Shown piece after piece: positions 7,589 to 16,617 of a stretch of 64,000 bases of DNA. Within the stretch, counting starts at the first letter, position 1. Each line of letters starts with the position of its first letter. Origin of the DNA: CAWBCI01 sp963787195. GTDB lineage: Bacteria > Bacteroidota > Bacteroidia > Bacteroidales > JAGOPY01. The notes below the pieces were generated by a model that was given only the letters and a program-made list of their open reading frames with translations, made no database searches and was not told where the DNA came from. The stretch covers positions 16,518 through 80,517 of the forward strand of contig CAWBCI010000033.1 of NCBI GenBank assembly GCA_963787195.1, given 5' to 3'. Made by a program: the position numbers and the translations under genes.

Positions 7589-9205
7589 TTAAAAAATAAA
7601 ATCAGTCGATAGGAAATTAGACTTCTGATCTTTCAGGATTTCAGTTATGATGCTTTTATTCATGTCATTTTCCTTCAGGGCTACCAGGGTCCGGATTGAA
7701 AACACCCTCAGGGCATCCGAAACCGACAGTGTCCCTTCAGCCGAATCCTTACGCCCCGTGAAGGGAAATATATCAGGTCCCCTCTGGCACTGGGCATTGA
7801 CATTCACCCTGCATACCTGGTTCACCAAAGTATCCATCAATTCCGCTATCTGATCCGTATTCTTTCCGAAAATACTCGCCTGTTGACCATAATTCGACTG
7901 TATCACATATTCGAGGGCTTCGCTGATATCCCTGTAAGTCACCACCGGGATCACCGGACCGAATTGTTCTTCATTATATAGCCTCATCTTCTCATCCACA
8001 TCCGAAATTATTGCAGGAAAGAAGAATGATCTGTTGAACTGTCCGCCACCCGGATTCATGAGCTTTGCTCCCTGATCAACAGCATCCTTTACAAGTGCAG
8101 TCAGGTATGTGGATTTTCCCGGCTCCGGCAAAGGAGTGATTTGCACATTATCATCCCAGGGCATGCCAATCTTCAGTTTTTCAACCTCCTCCACCAGCTT
8201 TTCCAGGAAGGCATCTTTTATGCTTTCATGGACAAAAATGATCTTGAGAGCCGTACATCGCTGACCATTGAAAGATAAAGCCCCTGTAAGACATTCTTTA
8301 ACAGTCATGTCCAGATCGGCATCCGCTAAAATTATAGCCGGATTTTTTGCTTCCAGTCCGAGCACAGACTTCATCCGATGGGGCAGGGGATGTTGCTTTT
8401 TAAGTATATCGGCCACCCTGCTCGAACCAATAAAAGCCAGCACATCGATCTTTCCGGATTCCATGAGCGGAGAGATAACCTTGTGACCATCCCCGTAAAC
8501 CGTATTGACAACCCCCTTGGGAAAGGCATCCCTGAAAGCATTCAGTAATGGAGAGTGTAATAAAACCCCAAGTTTAGGCGGCTTGAAAATGACTGTGTTA
8601 CCCATTAAAAGGGCAGGGATAAGGGTTGTGAATGTTTCGTTTAAAGGATAATTATAAGGACCCATACATAAAACCACTCCTAAAGGCGCCCGCCTGATCT
8701 GGGCAATGATTCCCTGGGAGATCTGGAACCTTGATGAATCCCTGTCCAGGTTCTTAATAGCTTCGATGCTATCGTTAATATAATCGATCGTCCGGTCAAA
8801 TTCTTTTTCCGAATCTTTCAGGCTTTTCCCGATCTCCCACATGAGCAGCTTTACAATAAGTTCCCTTTGCTCTTTCATCAGAAGCACAAACTTCCTCATG
8901 CTTCCAATACGCTGCTCTATGGTCATTTTCGGCCATATTCCCCGGCCATAATCAAAAGCTTCGGAAGCGGCCTGTAAAGCAGATAAAGAAGCAGTCTCAT
9001 CCATTAGCGGATAATATCCGATATAATTTTCAAATGTGCCTTCGTCATAAGTGAATATTGGCGAATAGACTTTCTCAAAAGGGCCCTCCCATTTCAAAAT
9101 TTCCCCGTTCATAAGGTATTCTGACTGTTCAAGGGGAAGTTTAAGGCTAAAACCTTCTCGTATCTCAGCCTTTCCGGGGAAAATAGATTCAATATTTTTA
9201 TTCAT
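7589..9205 (-). CDS. NADP-dependent glyceraldehyde-3-phosphate dehydrogenase-like aldehyde dehydrogenase
   Basis: Member of the aldehyde dehydrogenase superfamily, closest in appearance to non-phosphorylating GapN-type enzymes that oxidise glyceraldehyde-3-phosphate to 3-phosphoglycerate with NADP. The substrate is inferred. Visible motifs are GPYNYPLNETFTTLIPAL (cofactor-binding region), FKPPK, the general-base region LGLEAKNPAIIL (Glu near residue 283) and FNGQRCTALK (catalytic Cys near 317). Start chosen at ATG 9205 (MNKNIESIFPG) rather than the longer frame that would overlap the upstream gene. It lies 22 bp after a small outer-membrane protein gene and is probably co-transcribed with it. 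Length of 538 residues is normal to slightly long. Confidence 0.82.
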   Translation of the reverse strand: MNKNIESIFPGKAEIREGFSLKLPLEQSEYLMNGEILKWEGPFEKVYSPIFTYDEGTFENYIGYYPLMDETASLSALQAASEAFDYGRGIWPKMTIEQRIGSMRKFVLLMKEQRELIVKLLMWEIGKSLKDSEKEFDRTIDYINDSIEAIKNLDRDSSRFQISQGIIAQIRRAPLGVVLCMGPYNYPLNETFTTLIPALLMGNTVIFKPPKLGVLLHSPLLNAFRDAFPKGVVNTVYGDGHKVISPLMESGKIDVLAFIGSSRVADILKKQHPLPHRMKSVLGLEAKNPAIILADADLDMTVKECLTGALSFNGQRCTALKIIFVHESIKDAFLEKLVEEVEKLKIGMPWDDNVQITPLPEPGKSTYLTALVKDAVDQGAKLMNPGGGQFNRSFFFPAIISDVDEKMRLYNEEQFGPVIPVVTYRDISEALEYVIQSNYGQQASIFGKNTDQIAELMDTLVNQVCRVNVNAQCQRGPDIFPFTGRKDSAEGTLSVSDALRVFSIRTLVALKENDMNKSIITEILKDQKSNFLSTDFIF

Positions 9206-9227
9206 TTTTTTATAATTTTTCTCCTTT

Positions 9228-9920
9228 TTAAAGTATAAAATAAATACCTGCAAGGAGATTGAAAAAGCTCATAGTCTTGTTTTGGGTAATGACACTTCCG
9301 TCAGTTTTGGTAAAGCTGAATTGGGTGGGACTGTAGGTGAATTCAGGATCAAGCGTGATCCCCATACACTTGTTCAGCTCATATTTGAGTCCGGCCCCAC
9401 AGCTAATGGTCCAGTTCCAGTTGTGTGCCGGGGTTATCTCGTACCAATTAACATCGACTAAATAATATTTAGGTTTGAAGAGCTGGTATGGAGTGGATGC
9501 ATAGGCAATTCCTCCCAAAATCTTAGCGGTGAAACTCAGCTTGTTTATAATCGGAAGGCTGAAATACGGACCGGCACTGAAGGAGAAAAAGCGATAGGCT
9601 TCTGAACGGATATACATATCCTCCAGAAAGGCATCGCGTTTCACCATTTCATAACCCAGGGACCTGACATTTACCGGAAGCAAGTTTGCATTTGCAGAGG
9701 CGCCTATCCCCAGAAATGATTTGAAGAACCAGGCTCCTTCCAGGCTTATATTCCCACCTGTCTGTGCAAAGCCTCCATCCGGTAGCACCTGGCTTTGTAT
9801 GATTCCGACAGGGAATGAGATACCCCCCTTAAGAGCTATGAAAGAAGGCTTTTCCTGTGCACTCAAAAAGCTGTATGAGAGGGTCATGAGCATGGTCAGA
9901 ACGGATAGTTTTTTTAGCAT
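9228..9920 (-). CDS. Outer-membrane beta-barrel protein
   Basis: Exported protein of 230 residues with signal peptide MLKKLSVLTMLMTLSYSFLS ending in SAQ. The mature part alternates aromatic and polar residues in strands (GISFPVGI, FSFSAGPYFSLP, TISCGAGLKYEL) and ends in LLAGIYFIL, with a hydrophobic terminal residue, as small porin-like barrels do. Start set at ATG 9920; a longer frame to 9998 has no signal sequence. It probably forms a two-gene unit with the aldehyde dehydrogenase downstream. Ligand unknown. Confidence 0.7.
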   Translation of the reverse strand: MLKKLSVLTMLMTLSYSFLSAQEKPSFIALKGGISFPVGIIQSQVLPDGGFAQTGGNISLEGAWFFKSFLGIGASANANLLPVNVRSLGYEMVKRDAFLEDMYIRSEAYRFFSFSAGPYFSLPIINKLSFTAKILGGIAYASTPYQLFKPKYYLVDVNWYEITPAHNWNWTISCGAGLKYELNKCMGITLDPEFTYSPTQFSFTKTDGSVITQNKTMSFFNLLAGIYFIL

Positions 9921-10081
9921 GAGGTCAGACTTATTATTTAGCACAAATTTAAATTTTATTATTTGCCTGTGAAGGATTTTATTCAAATTGAAAATCACCT
10001 GATTAACATATTTTAATATATAATTTCCAAAAAAGGGGCCCGGATTTCGTACTTTCGTATATAAATCAATACACTTTTTAT

Positions 10082-10714
10082 ATGGAAATATATGACAAGA
10101 TACACTGGTTAGGACAGTCGACGGTCAAGATTAGTAATGAAAACATTAACATCTATTTTGATCCTTACATGATTACAGAAACTGACCATGCTGACATTAT
10201 ATTTATCACCCATAAACATTATGATCATTTTTCATTGGAAGATATTGCAAAAGTTGCCACGACTGTAACTAAGATAGTGGCGCCGCAGAACTGTGTGCCT
10301 GAATTGCAGAAAGCCGGCTACTCCAATATCACCGCGGTTAGTCCCGGGAAAAAATATGAAGTTGGCGAGATAAGTTTTGAAACGGTACCGGCTTACAATG
10401 TTGTGAAGGAGAATTATCATCATAAAGATAACCGCTGGGTAGGTTATATAATCGACTTTGAAGGCTGGCATATCTATCATGCCGGTGATACTGAAAGGAT
10501 CCCTGAAATGAAAGAATTTTCATGTGACATAGCTATGCTCCCTTTAGGCCAGGTATATACTATGAACACTGTGGAAGAGGCAGCCCAGGCTGCAATTGAT
10601 GTGAAAGCCCGTTACGCGATCCCGATTCACTGGGGCTTATATGAAGGAACTGAAGAGGATGCCGCTAAGTTCAGGGAACTGCTTGAGGGAAAAGTTGAAG
10701 TTTGGCTGAAATAA
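10082..10714 (+). CDS. MBL-fold metal-dependent hydrolase
   Basis: A 210-residue cytoplasmic metallo-beta-lactamase-fold hydrolase of the L-ascorbate-6-phosphate lactonase/UPF0173-like group. Metal ligands are visible in order: HKHYDHF (HxHxDH variant), HAGDTE and IPIHWG. The N-terminal WLGQSTVKI strand is typical of the group. The physiological substrate is unknown. A TACTTTCG box about 35 bp upstream is a candidate -7 element. It is divergently oriented from the barrel protein gene. Confidence 0.8.
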   Translation: MEIYDKIHWLGQSTVKISNENINIYFDPYMITETDHADIIFITHKHYDHFSLEDIAKVATTVTKIVAPQNCVPELQKAGYSNITAVSPGKKYEVGEISFETVPAYNVVKENYHHKDNRWVGYIIDFEGWHIYHAGDTERIPEMKEFSCDIAMLPLGQVYTMNTVEEAAQAAIDVKARYAIPIHWGLYEGTEEDAAKFRELLEGKVEVWLK

Positions 10715-10759
10715 AAGTATTATAACCAATGCTGAACGACAGTCATTCTTAAGCATAGC

Positions 10760-10927
10760 TCAGAAAGGGAGGGTTTCAGGGTGCAGGCTGACCACGATAC
10801 TACCAAGTCCAAGTGCAAAAATCCCGAGGATTACAAAAAACCATCCTAATAATTTCTTTTTCCTGACAAAAAAAACAATTCCAAGGATAAAGAAGATGAA
10901 TGAAAAGATAAAAAGTTGAATGATCAT
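10760..10927 (-). CDS. Small two-helix membrane protein (55 residues)
   Basis: A short open frame on the minus strand starting at ATG 10927 and ending at TGA 10760. The product begins MIIQLFIFSFIFFILGIVFF, has a basic turn VRKKKLLG, then a second hydrophobic helix WFFVILGIFALGLGSI and a short tail HPETLPF. The two-helix, positive-inside arrangement is convincing for a real membrane miniprotein, and it fills the gap between the MBL hydrolase and prsW. Function unknown. Confidence 0.5.
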   Translation of the reverse strand: MIIQLFIFSFIFFILGIVFFVRKKKLLGWFFVILGIFALGLGSIVVSLHPETLPF

Positions 10928-11024
10928 ATCTGGTTTTTAAAATAGGTTTGAATTTGCTAAACATTCCGGAAGTCACAAAGTTCATCCGTTTTGGTTCAAA
11001 ATCCCTGCTTATAGGGATAATCTC

Positions 11025-11744
11025 CTAAAATTCATTCTTGTCCTCTTCCTTCCCGTCTTCATTTGGTTTGAATACTAAATTTGGGTTAAATGGGGAGTCT
11101 TCCGACATCAATTGCATTTTTTTCATCCCCGATCTCCACAAATAGTATAGAAATGGGATGAATAAGAGGAAAAGAAGATGTTGTTCAGATAAGAGGATAA
11201 AATCGTAAGAACCGTGTAATATAACCGGGATAAACAGGGCCCTGAGCAGGAATGCCTGACGAAAAGCAGGATAGAATTTGGCGAGTCCAAGATAATAACC
11301 CATCGTAACTCCGAATAGTGCATGTGCCGGAACAGCTGTAAATGCACGTGTTAGTCCAACCTGTATGCCGCTGCCGGTAACATAGAGAAGGTTTTCTACG
11401 GCTGCAAAACCAAGCGAAACAAAGACTGCATAAACTATACCATCAAACTTTTCATTGAATTCACTCCGGTTCCAGAAAACAAGCCACAAAGCCAGGAATT
11501 TGAACATTTCTTCAGTGAAACCGGCTACAACATATGACTTGTAAGCTAATTCATAGATAGCCGGTTCAAAAATGAATTTTGTGGTCAGCCACACTTCAAC
11601 ATAGACAACCGGAATAGTGATAAGCCCCCCGAAAAACAAGCCCTTCAATAGGAGTGGAAGGGGTTCTTTTTCGTATTTATCCCGCATATAAACATAGAAA
11701 AGTATAATGGCTACCGGGGCAAGCGATACGATGAGAGCAAGCAT
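11025..11744 (-). CDS. prsW: PrsW-family intramembrane metalloprotease
   Basis: Polytopic inner-membrane protein of 239 residues with about seven hydrophobic segments. It carries the PrsW/CPBP signature: EEMFK at 78-82, FAAVENLLY (Glu117, Asn118), VPAHALFG (His141) and LHGSYDF near 195, together forming the metal site in the membrane. In Bacillus subtilis PrsW cleaves an anti-sigma factor; here no anti-sigma gene is nearby, so the substrate is open. The acidic/basic tail KPNEDGKEEDKNEF is cytosolic. It starts 12 bp after the CYTH gene stop, so the two probably share a transcript. Confidence 0.83.
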   Translation of the reverse strand: MLALIVSLAPVAIILFYVYMRDKYEKEPLPLLLKGLFFGGLITIPVVYVEVWLTTKFIFEPAIYELAYKSYVVAGFTEEMFKFLALWLVFWNRSEFNEKFDGIVYAVFVSLGFAAVENLLYVTGSGIQVGLTRAFTAVPAHALFGVTMGYYLGLAKFYPAFRQAFLLRALFIPVILHGSYDFILLSEQHLLFLLFIPFLYYLWRSGMKKMQLMSEDSPFNPNLVFKPNEDGKEEDKNEF

Positions 11745-11756
11745 AGTCTGAGGTAT

Positions 11757-12296
11757 TTATATGGCAAATGGATGATCGTTGGAATCCCGGCGCAGCAACA
11801 TATCACTATATGATGAACTGATTAATTCGGTTTGCCTGATGCCGAACAGTTCCATAAAATGTTCACATTGCTCTGTCAGTTTATCTTTATCGATTCCCCC
11901 GCTATTGATGGCTTCTATTTCGACAAATGAACCCAGGCCTTTTACCAGGTCAAGGTGGAATTTTACATTTTCAATGTAATAGATCTCTCTGGATTTCTGG
12001 ACTATAGTTAGGATTCCATCAGATCTTACGAGCATTTCCTTCAACACTGCCACATCATTGGTTTTGTACAGGATCACATTTGAATCCTTAGGCCCTTGCT
12101 GATTGGGACGTTCATAGAATATGAGATTATTTTCTATATTTCCTTCACGGAGTTTCAAACGGCCCTGCCTGACATTGAAATAGGTATCGCTTTGATGATC
12201 CAGTCCGATGAACACTGCACCTGCTTCCAGGAGTATTTTGCGGACTTTTTCCAGGTCGGAGCATTTGGCTTTTATTTCAATATTCAGGTGACTCAT
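11757..12296 (-). CDS. CYTH domain protein (class IV adenylate cyclase/thiamine triphosphatase-like)
   Basis: A 179-residue cytoplasmic protein of the CYTH superfamily, which binds triphosphates in a tunnel barrel. The entry motif is LNIEIKAKC (the ExExK signature with the first acidic position shifted), followed by DTYFNVRQGRLKLREG, the VxRS-like VLKEMLVRSDG and the acidic FVEIEAI strand. It may act on an organic triphosphate or as a CyaB-like adenylate cyclase; the sequence cannot decide. First gene of a unit with prsW. Confidence 0.75.
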   Translation of the reverse strand: MSHLNIEIKAKCSDLEKVRKILLEAGAVFIGLDHQSDTYFNVRQGRLKLREGNIENNLIFYERPNQQGPKDSNVILYKTNDVAVLKEMLVRSDGILTIVQKSREIYYIENVKFHLDLVKGLGSFVEIEAINSGGIDKDKLTEQCEHFMELFGIRQTELISSSYSDMLLRRDSNDHPFAI

Positions 12297-12463
12297 GATT
12301 CAATACTTTTAGCTTGATATTTTTTTTACTCGGATTTCGATTAAAGATATAAAAATCATTTTAACTTAATACAGCAACATTTGTTATTTTTATCAAGGTT
12401 CTTATAGGTTTTAAAGAATGAAGTATATAAAATAGTGTGTTCTGATAATAAGAATTATTTCGG

Positions 12464-13264
12464 ATGAAGGAAAATGGTTCAGAAAAAAAGAAAGTCATCG
12501 TTAGCGGTGCCACCGGTGCAATTGGCAGGGCAATTGCTTCACAGATAGCTTCGGAAGGGAAGTATGAAGTTTGGATTGTCGCACGGAACAGGGAAAAGGC
12601 CCTCAGAACAGTTGAGGAGATCGGAAATTTGAGCGGGAATCCGGATATAAATTATCTTATAGCAGATCTGTCGGATAAATCCGATGTGCAAAGTATTGCC
12701 TCCGGATGGAAAGGCCCCTTGCATATCCTGGTGAATAATGCAGCAGCCACACCAAGGCAAAGAGAAGAGACAGCAGCCGGTATCGAAATGCAGTTTGCTA
12801 CAAATGTCCTGGGATACTATTGGATGATAACATATTTTCTGCCATACCTTAAACTTGGAAAAGCTTCCCGCATAGTGAATGTGGCCAGTTACTGGGCCGG
12901 AGGACTTGACCTGCATGATCCGGAATTCAAACACAGGCATTATCACAACGATGCGGCTTACCGTCAATCCAAGCAAGCCGATCGTATGCTTTCGGGAGGC
13001 TTTGCCGAAAGGCTTGAGAAATATGGGATAACAGTTAATGCGTGTCACCCGGGGGATGTCAATTCAAAACTTAGCAATAATCTGGGATTCGGAGGACACG
13101 AGAGTCCTGACCAGGGTGCCGATACGCCTGTATGGCTGGCTACAAGCCCGGAAGTGGAAGGAATGACAGGAAAGTATTTTGAACACCGTTCCGAATCGGG
13201 ATGTTATTTTATAAAGGATAAAGCGGCTGTTGGGAAGCTGTTCGAAATTTGCAGTAAGTACTGA
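12464..13264 (+). CDS. SDR-family NAD(P)-dependent oxidoreductase
   Basis: Short-chain dehydrogenase of 266 residues. The nucleotide-binding loop SGATGAIGRA lies at 14-23, the NNAA motif at about 91-94 and the catalytic YRQSK (Tyr166, Lys170) follows the Ser-containing strand VNVASYWAG. The region HPGDVNSKLSNNLGFGG after the active site resembles retinol dehydrogenase/WW-domain oxidoreductase-like SDRs. Substrate unknown. It stands alone between convergent and divergent neighbours. Confidence 0.85.
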   Translation: MKENGSEKKKVIVSGATGAIGRAIASQIASEGKYEVWIVARNREKALRTVEEIGNLSGNPDINYLIADLSDKSDVQSIASGWKGPLHILVNNAAATPRQREETAAGIEMQFATNVLGYYWMITYFLPYLKLGKASRIVNVASYWAGGLDLHDPEFKHRHYHNDAAYRQSKQADRMLSGGFAERLEKYGITVNACHPGDVNSKLSNNLGFGGHESPDQGADTPVWLATSPEVEGMTGKYFEHRSESGCYFIKDKAAVGKLFEICSKY

Positions 13265-13287
13265 TTTCAGGTTACCTGACCTGGCCT

Positions 13288-14070
13288 TCAGATTTCTATT
13301 TCACCCTTCAGGTAAGTGACCGCTTTTCCGCCAATTTCAACCCTTTCGTCCTTTAACTGGCAATAGATCCGACCGCCTCTCTTTGAGAGTTGCAAGGCTT
13401 CCATCTTAGTCTTTCCCAGGCGTTCGGCCCAGAATGGGATGAGAACCGTGTGGGCCGATCCGGTTACGGGATCCTCATCTATGCCAACCCCAGGAGCGAA
13501 GAACCTCGAAACGAAATCTACCTTTTCTCCCGGAGCCGTAACGATCACGGCCCTGCTTTCCAGCCTCATGAGTTTTTTAAAATCAGGTCTCAGGGCTTCA
13601 ATTTCAGATTGTTTACTGTATAATAGCAAGTAATCATCCCCTCCTTTCAAACATTTGATTGGGGTAATGTTGAATGCTTCCGCAATCTCCTGGACCAGGG
13701 GCACCTGTTTTGGGTAATTGGCCGGAAAGTCCATAGATAATAAGCCGGCTTCCCTTTTTATCCCGAGTAAACCGCTTTTGGAATTGAATGCAATCAGTTC
13801 CTGATTATAGCCCAGATGATTAAAAAGCACATGGGCAGAAGCAAGGGTCGCATGGCCGCATAGCTTCACTTCTACTTTCGGGGTAAACCAACGGATGCGG
13901 TACGCTTCCGGTTCACGGACAAAGAAGGCAGTCTCGGAGAGATTATTCTCCATGGCAATTTGCTGCATCACATTGTCGGGCAGCCATTCCTGCATAGGAC
14001 AAACCCCTGCGGGGTTCCCCCCAAAAAGCCGGTCGGTAAAAGCATCGACCTGGTAAAAAGGTATTTTCAT
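13288..14070 (-). CDS. PhzF-family isomerase/epimerase-like protein
   Basis: A 260-residue cytoplasmic protein of the PhzF (phenazine biosynthesis-like) fold, a relative of diaminopimelate epimerase. Signature pieces are YQVDAFTDRLFGGNPAGVCP, NNLSETAFF (the catalytic Glu sits here), LCGHATLASAHVL and DPVTGSAH. There is no phenazine cluster nearby, so it is a general PhzF-like isomerase of unknown substrate. It begins 21 bp after the CstA-like gene and is probably in the same transcript. Confidence 0.85.
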   Translation of the reverse strand: MKIPFYQVDAFTDRLFGGNPAGVCPMQEWLPDNVMQQIAMENNLSETAFFVREPEAYRIRWFTPKVEVKLCGHATLASAHVLFNHLGYNQELIAFNSKSGLLGIKREAGLLSMDFPANYPKQVPLVQEIAEAFNITPIKCLKGGDDYLLLYSKQSEIEALRPDFKKLMRLESRAVIVTAPGEKVDFVSRFFAPGVGIDEDPVTGSAHTVLIPFWAERLGKTKMEALQLSKRGGRIYCQLKDERVEIGGKAVTYLKGEIEI

Positions 14071-14091
14071 ATAGGTTCAGTTTTGTTTACA

Positions 14092-15537
14092 TCATGCTTC
14101 TAAGATAAGCCGCTCCTCTTTCAGCCGGTTCAGATAGATCCTGAAGGCGGTTAATAATGCTACTGCTACAGCCAGTCCACCTGATATCGACCAGGAATAG
14201 GGCAATCCGAAACCTTCCCCTGCGAACATCAGGTAGGATATTACTACCACTGTCATAAAACTGGCCGGCACCAGGGTAAGCCAGTAGAACTTACGTTCTT
14301 TGGCAAGGTAGACCGTGATGGCCCAAAGTACCACAGTTGCCAGGGTCTGGTTCGACCAGGCAAAATATCTCCATACGATTCCGAAGTTGATCTGGGTAAG
14401 TAAAAACCCTATTACAAAGAGAGGTAAGCTTATTAACAAGCGGTTCCGCCCCGGTCCCTGGTTCAGCTTGATGAAATCGGCCACGATCAGACGGGCGCTG
14501 CGAAAAGCAGTATCTCCGGAAGTGATGGGAGCAGCGACTACCCCAAGTATAGCCAGAATGCCGCCCACTTTGCCAAGCAGTGAATTGGATACCTGGTTCA
14601 CGATCAGGGCTGCATTGCTGTGATTAGAAAGCATAACCTCATTAAGTTCCCTGACTCCTCCGAAGAAAGTCATGCTGATGGCTGCCCAGATCAAAGCTAC
14701 AATTCCCTCGGTGATCATGGCCCCGTAAAATACTGGTTTGCCCTGCTTTTCATTGGTTACACAACGGGCCATCAGCGGCGACTGGGTAGAGTGAAATCCG
14801 GAAATGGCGCCGCAGGCTATTGTAATGAACAGCATAGGGAAAACAGGGAAACTGCCGGCATTATCGTGCATATTACGAAAGGCCTGCAGGTTCAGTTCGG
14901 GGATATGGTAGCCTTTGAAGAAAATTGCACCCATCAGGCCAATAGCCATAAACAGCAAAGAAATCCCGAAGAGCGGGTAGAGCCTTCCTATAATCTTATC
15001 GATGGGTAATAAAGTGGCGATGATATAGTAGATAAACACCACCCAGACCCAAACGTGATATCCGGCAAAGGCGCTGGTTATTTCGGCCAGAATGCGTGCC
15101 GGGCCCATGATGAAGACTGTTCCGACCATGATCATCAAAATTACGGTGAAGACCATCATGAATACGCGCATGCTATTTCCCAGGTAAATGCCAACGACTT
15201 CGGAAATACTCAGGCCTTTGTGTTTGATGGAAAGCATGCCTGAGAAATAATCGTGGACAGCTCCGGCGAAGATGGATCCAAGAACTATCCAGAGGAAAGC
15301 TGCCGGCCCCCACATAGCTCCGGCAATGGCCCCGAAAATAGGCCCCAGTCCGGCGATATTCAGGAATTGTATCATGAATATCTTCCACATGGGCATGGGA
15401 ATATAATCCACCCCGTCGTTCATAGTGAGGGCAGGGGTTTTTCGATCCGGATCTATTTTGAAGATGCGTTCTGCAATCCGGCCGTAGAAATAATAGCCGG
15501 CAATAAGTGCTGCAAGTGAAATAAAAAAGCTGATCAT
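14092..15537 (-). CDS. cstA: Carbon starvation protein A-like peptide/pyruvate transporter
   Basis: Inner-membrane transporter of 481 residues with a dozen or more hydrophobic segments. Family marks include TMNDGVDYIPM near the N-terminus, FLNIAGLGPIFGAIAGAMWG, DYFSGMLSIKHKG and GFHSTQSPLMARC. CstA relatives take up peptides or pyruvate during starvation; this one is of the shorter Bacteroidota type and lacks the long C-terminal extension of the E. coli protein, so the substrate is not settled. Co-directional with the PhzF-like gene. Confidence 0.85.
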   Translation of the reverse strand: MISFFISLAALIAGYYFYGRIAERIFKIDPDRKTPALTMNDGVDYIPMPMWKIFMIQFLNIAGLGPIFGAIAGAMWGPAAFLWIVLGSIFAGAVHDYFSGMLSIKHKGLSISEVVGIYLGNSMRVFMMVFTVILMIMVGTVFIMGPARILAEITSAFAGYHVWVWVVFIYYIIATLLPIDKIIGRLYPLFGISLLFMAIGLMGAIFFKGYHIPELNLQAFRNMHDNAGSFPVFPMLFITIACGAISGFHSTQSPLMARCVTNEKQGKPVFYGAMITEGIVALIWAAISMTFFGGVRELNEVMLSNHSNAALIVNQVSNSLLGKVGGILAILGVVAAPITSGDTAFRSARLIVADFIKLNQGPGRNRLLISLPLFVIGFLLTQINFGIVWRYFAWSNQTLATVVLWAITVYLAKERKFYWLTLVPASFMTVVVISYLMFAGEGFGLPYSWSISGGLAVAVALLTAFRIYLNRLKEERLILEA

Positions 15538-15838
15538 GATGCTATTACCTTTTTTTTACTAATGCTTTTTTAATCATTCTTCTTGAAAAGAACCATGTAA
15601 ATTTAGTAAATGTTTTAGATTTTTTTTAAATCCTGCTATTTCCCGATTATCATTATATTAATATCTGTAAATGCCACTATTTGAGCAATCAATATTTGGC
15701 AAAATCCCTGAAATAAATTAAGGAATTTTTTGGGAGGGATAAAAAAGGAATCAATCGGAATCACTAAAGTTCTAAATATGATGATTCTGCTCGGCAAATA
15801 AAAAAGACAAGCCAGAAAAATCTGAACCTGTCTTTTTG
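15538..15838. other. Intergenic gap without a recognised gene
   Basis: About 300 bp of AT-rich sequence between the divergently read cstA-like start and the tRNA-Arg 3' end. I see T-runs (15550-15557, 15620-15628) but no ORF with coding character and no clear promoter. Confidence 0.5.
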
Positions 15839-15912
15839 TGATCCCGGAGGGATTCGAACCCACGACCCGCAGCTTAGAAGGCTGCTGCTCTATCCAGCTG
15901 AGCTACGAGACC
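15839..15912 (-). tRNA. tRNA-Arg (anticodon TCT)
   Basis: Read on the minus strand: acceptor GGTCTCG pairs with CGGGATC (two G-U pairs), D-arm TAGCTCAGCTGGATAGAGC, anticodon stem GCAGC/GCTGC around loop CTTCTAA, so the anticodon is TCT for AGA/AGG, and T-loop GGTTCGAATCC. The CCA is not encoded. Confidence 0.95.
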
Positions 15913-16068
15913 ATTTGAGACTGCAAAAGTACGAAATTCCTGAATAATTCACAATGCAATTAAACTTAGTCCTGACTTATTTCCGGCTACCAGCTTGCTT
16001 TATGCTGAAAAGGATGTTTGTGGTTTTTTCTTCTTAATTTTAATACTTTAAAATAAAACACGAATAAT

Positions 16069-16587
16069 ATGAAAACATCATCAATAAGCAGCTTATTTAT
16101 AGTAGCGCTCTTCATGTTAATTGCCTGTTTTACTCCTTCCTGCAAAAAGAGCGATAGCAAATCTTCAAATGCAGTCCCCAATAAATTAGCGATCACTGAA
16201 GGGGAATTTGCCGGTTATGATCATACATACAGTCCGAATATGGGCTTTTGGTCCATTGCTTCCGGTACTGTACGCTATGTGCATCTCGTGCTGGGTGACA
16301 ATAGCAATCAGGTCGGAAGTTCTCCGGAACTTATGGATATCCTGTTCTATTCAGGCTCGACAGGGAGTATACATTTTCCCAGCCAGGATGGGCAGTTTAT
16401 ACATTTTGGCCTTACTTTCCAGGGGGTGGTATATTATTTTGGAGAGGACAACGCTGATCTGGTCATAACGGATCTTACGGATAATCATTTCAGGGGAATT
16501 CTTACAGGTACCTTCTCCGATATAAGTGATGATTCCAGGAAAATTACAATCAGCCTGCTTATAGATATGGAATTGCAAATGATATAA
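16069..16587 (+). CDS. Hypothetical lipoprotein
   Basis: A 172-residue lipoprotein: hydrophobic leader ISSLFIVALFMLIACF with lipobox TPSC followed by KKSDSK, so it should be lipidated and, in Bacteroidota, could reach the cell surface. The mature part is a small all-beta domain rich in G, S and aromatic residues (VRYVHLVLGD, VVYYFGED) that I cannot assign. It stands alone, convergent with the esterase-like gene. Confidence 0.65.
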   Translation: MKTSSISSLFIVALFMLIACFTPSCKKSDSKSSNAVPNKLAITEGEFAGYDHTYSPNMGFWSIASGTVRYVHLVLGDNSNQVGSSPELMDILFYSGSTGSIHFPSQDGQFIHFGLTFQGVVYYFGEDNADLVITDLTDNHFRGILTGTFSDISDDSRKITISLLIDMELQMI

Positions 16588-16617
16588 GGAGCAATGAAGG
16601 AAAATCCGGGGTTTATG

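Noticed and set aside
14092..15537. Plus-strand open frames opposite cstA
   Set aside because: Several frames of 60-130 codons are shadows of the minus-strand coding sequence without family likeness.
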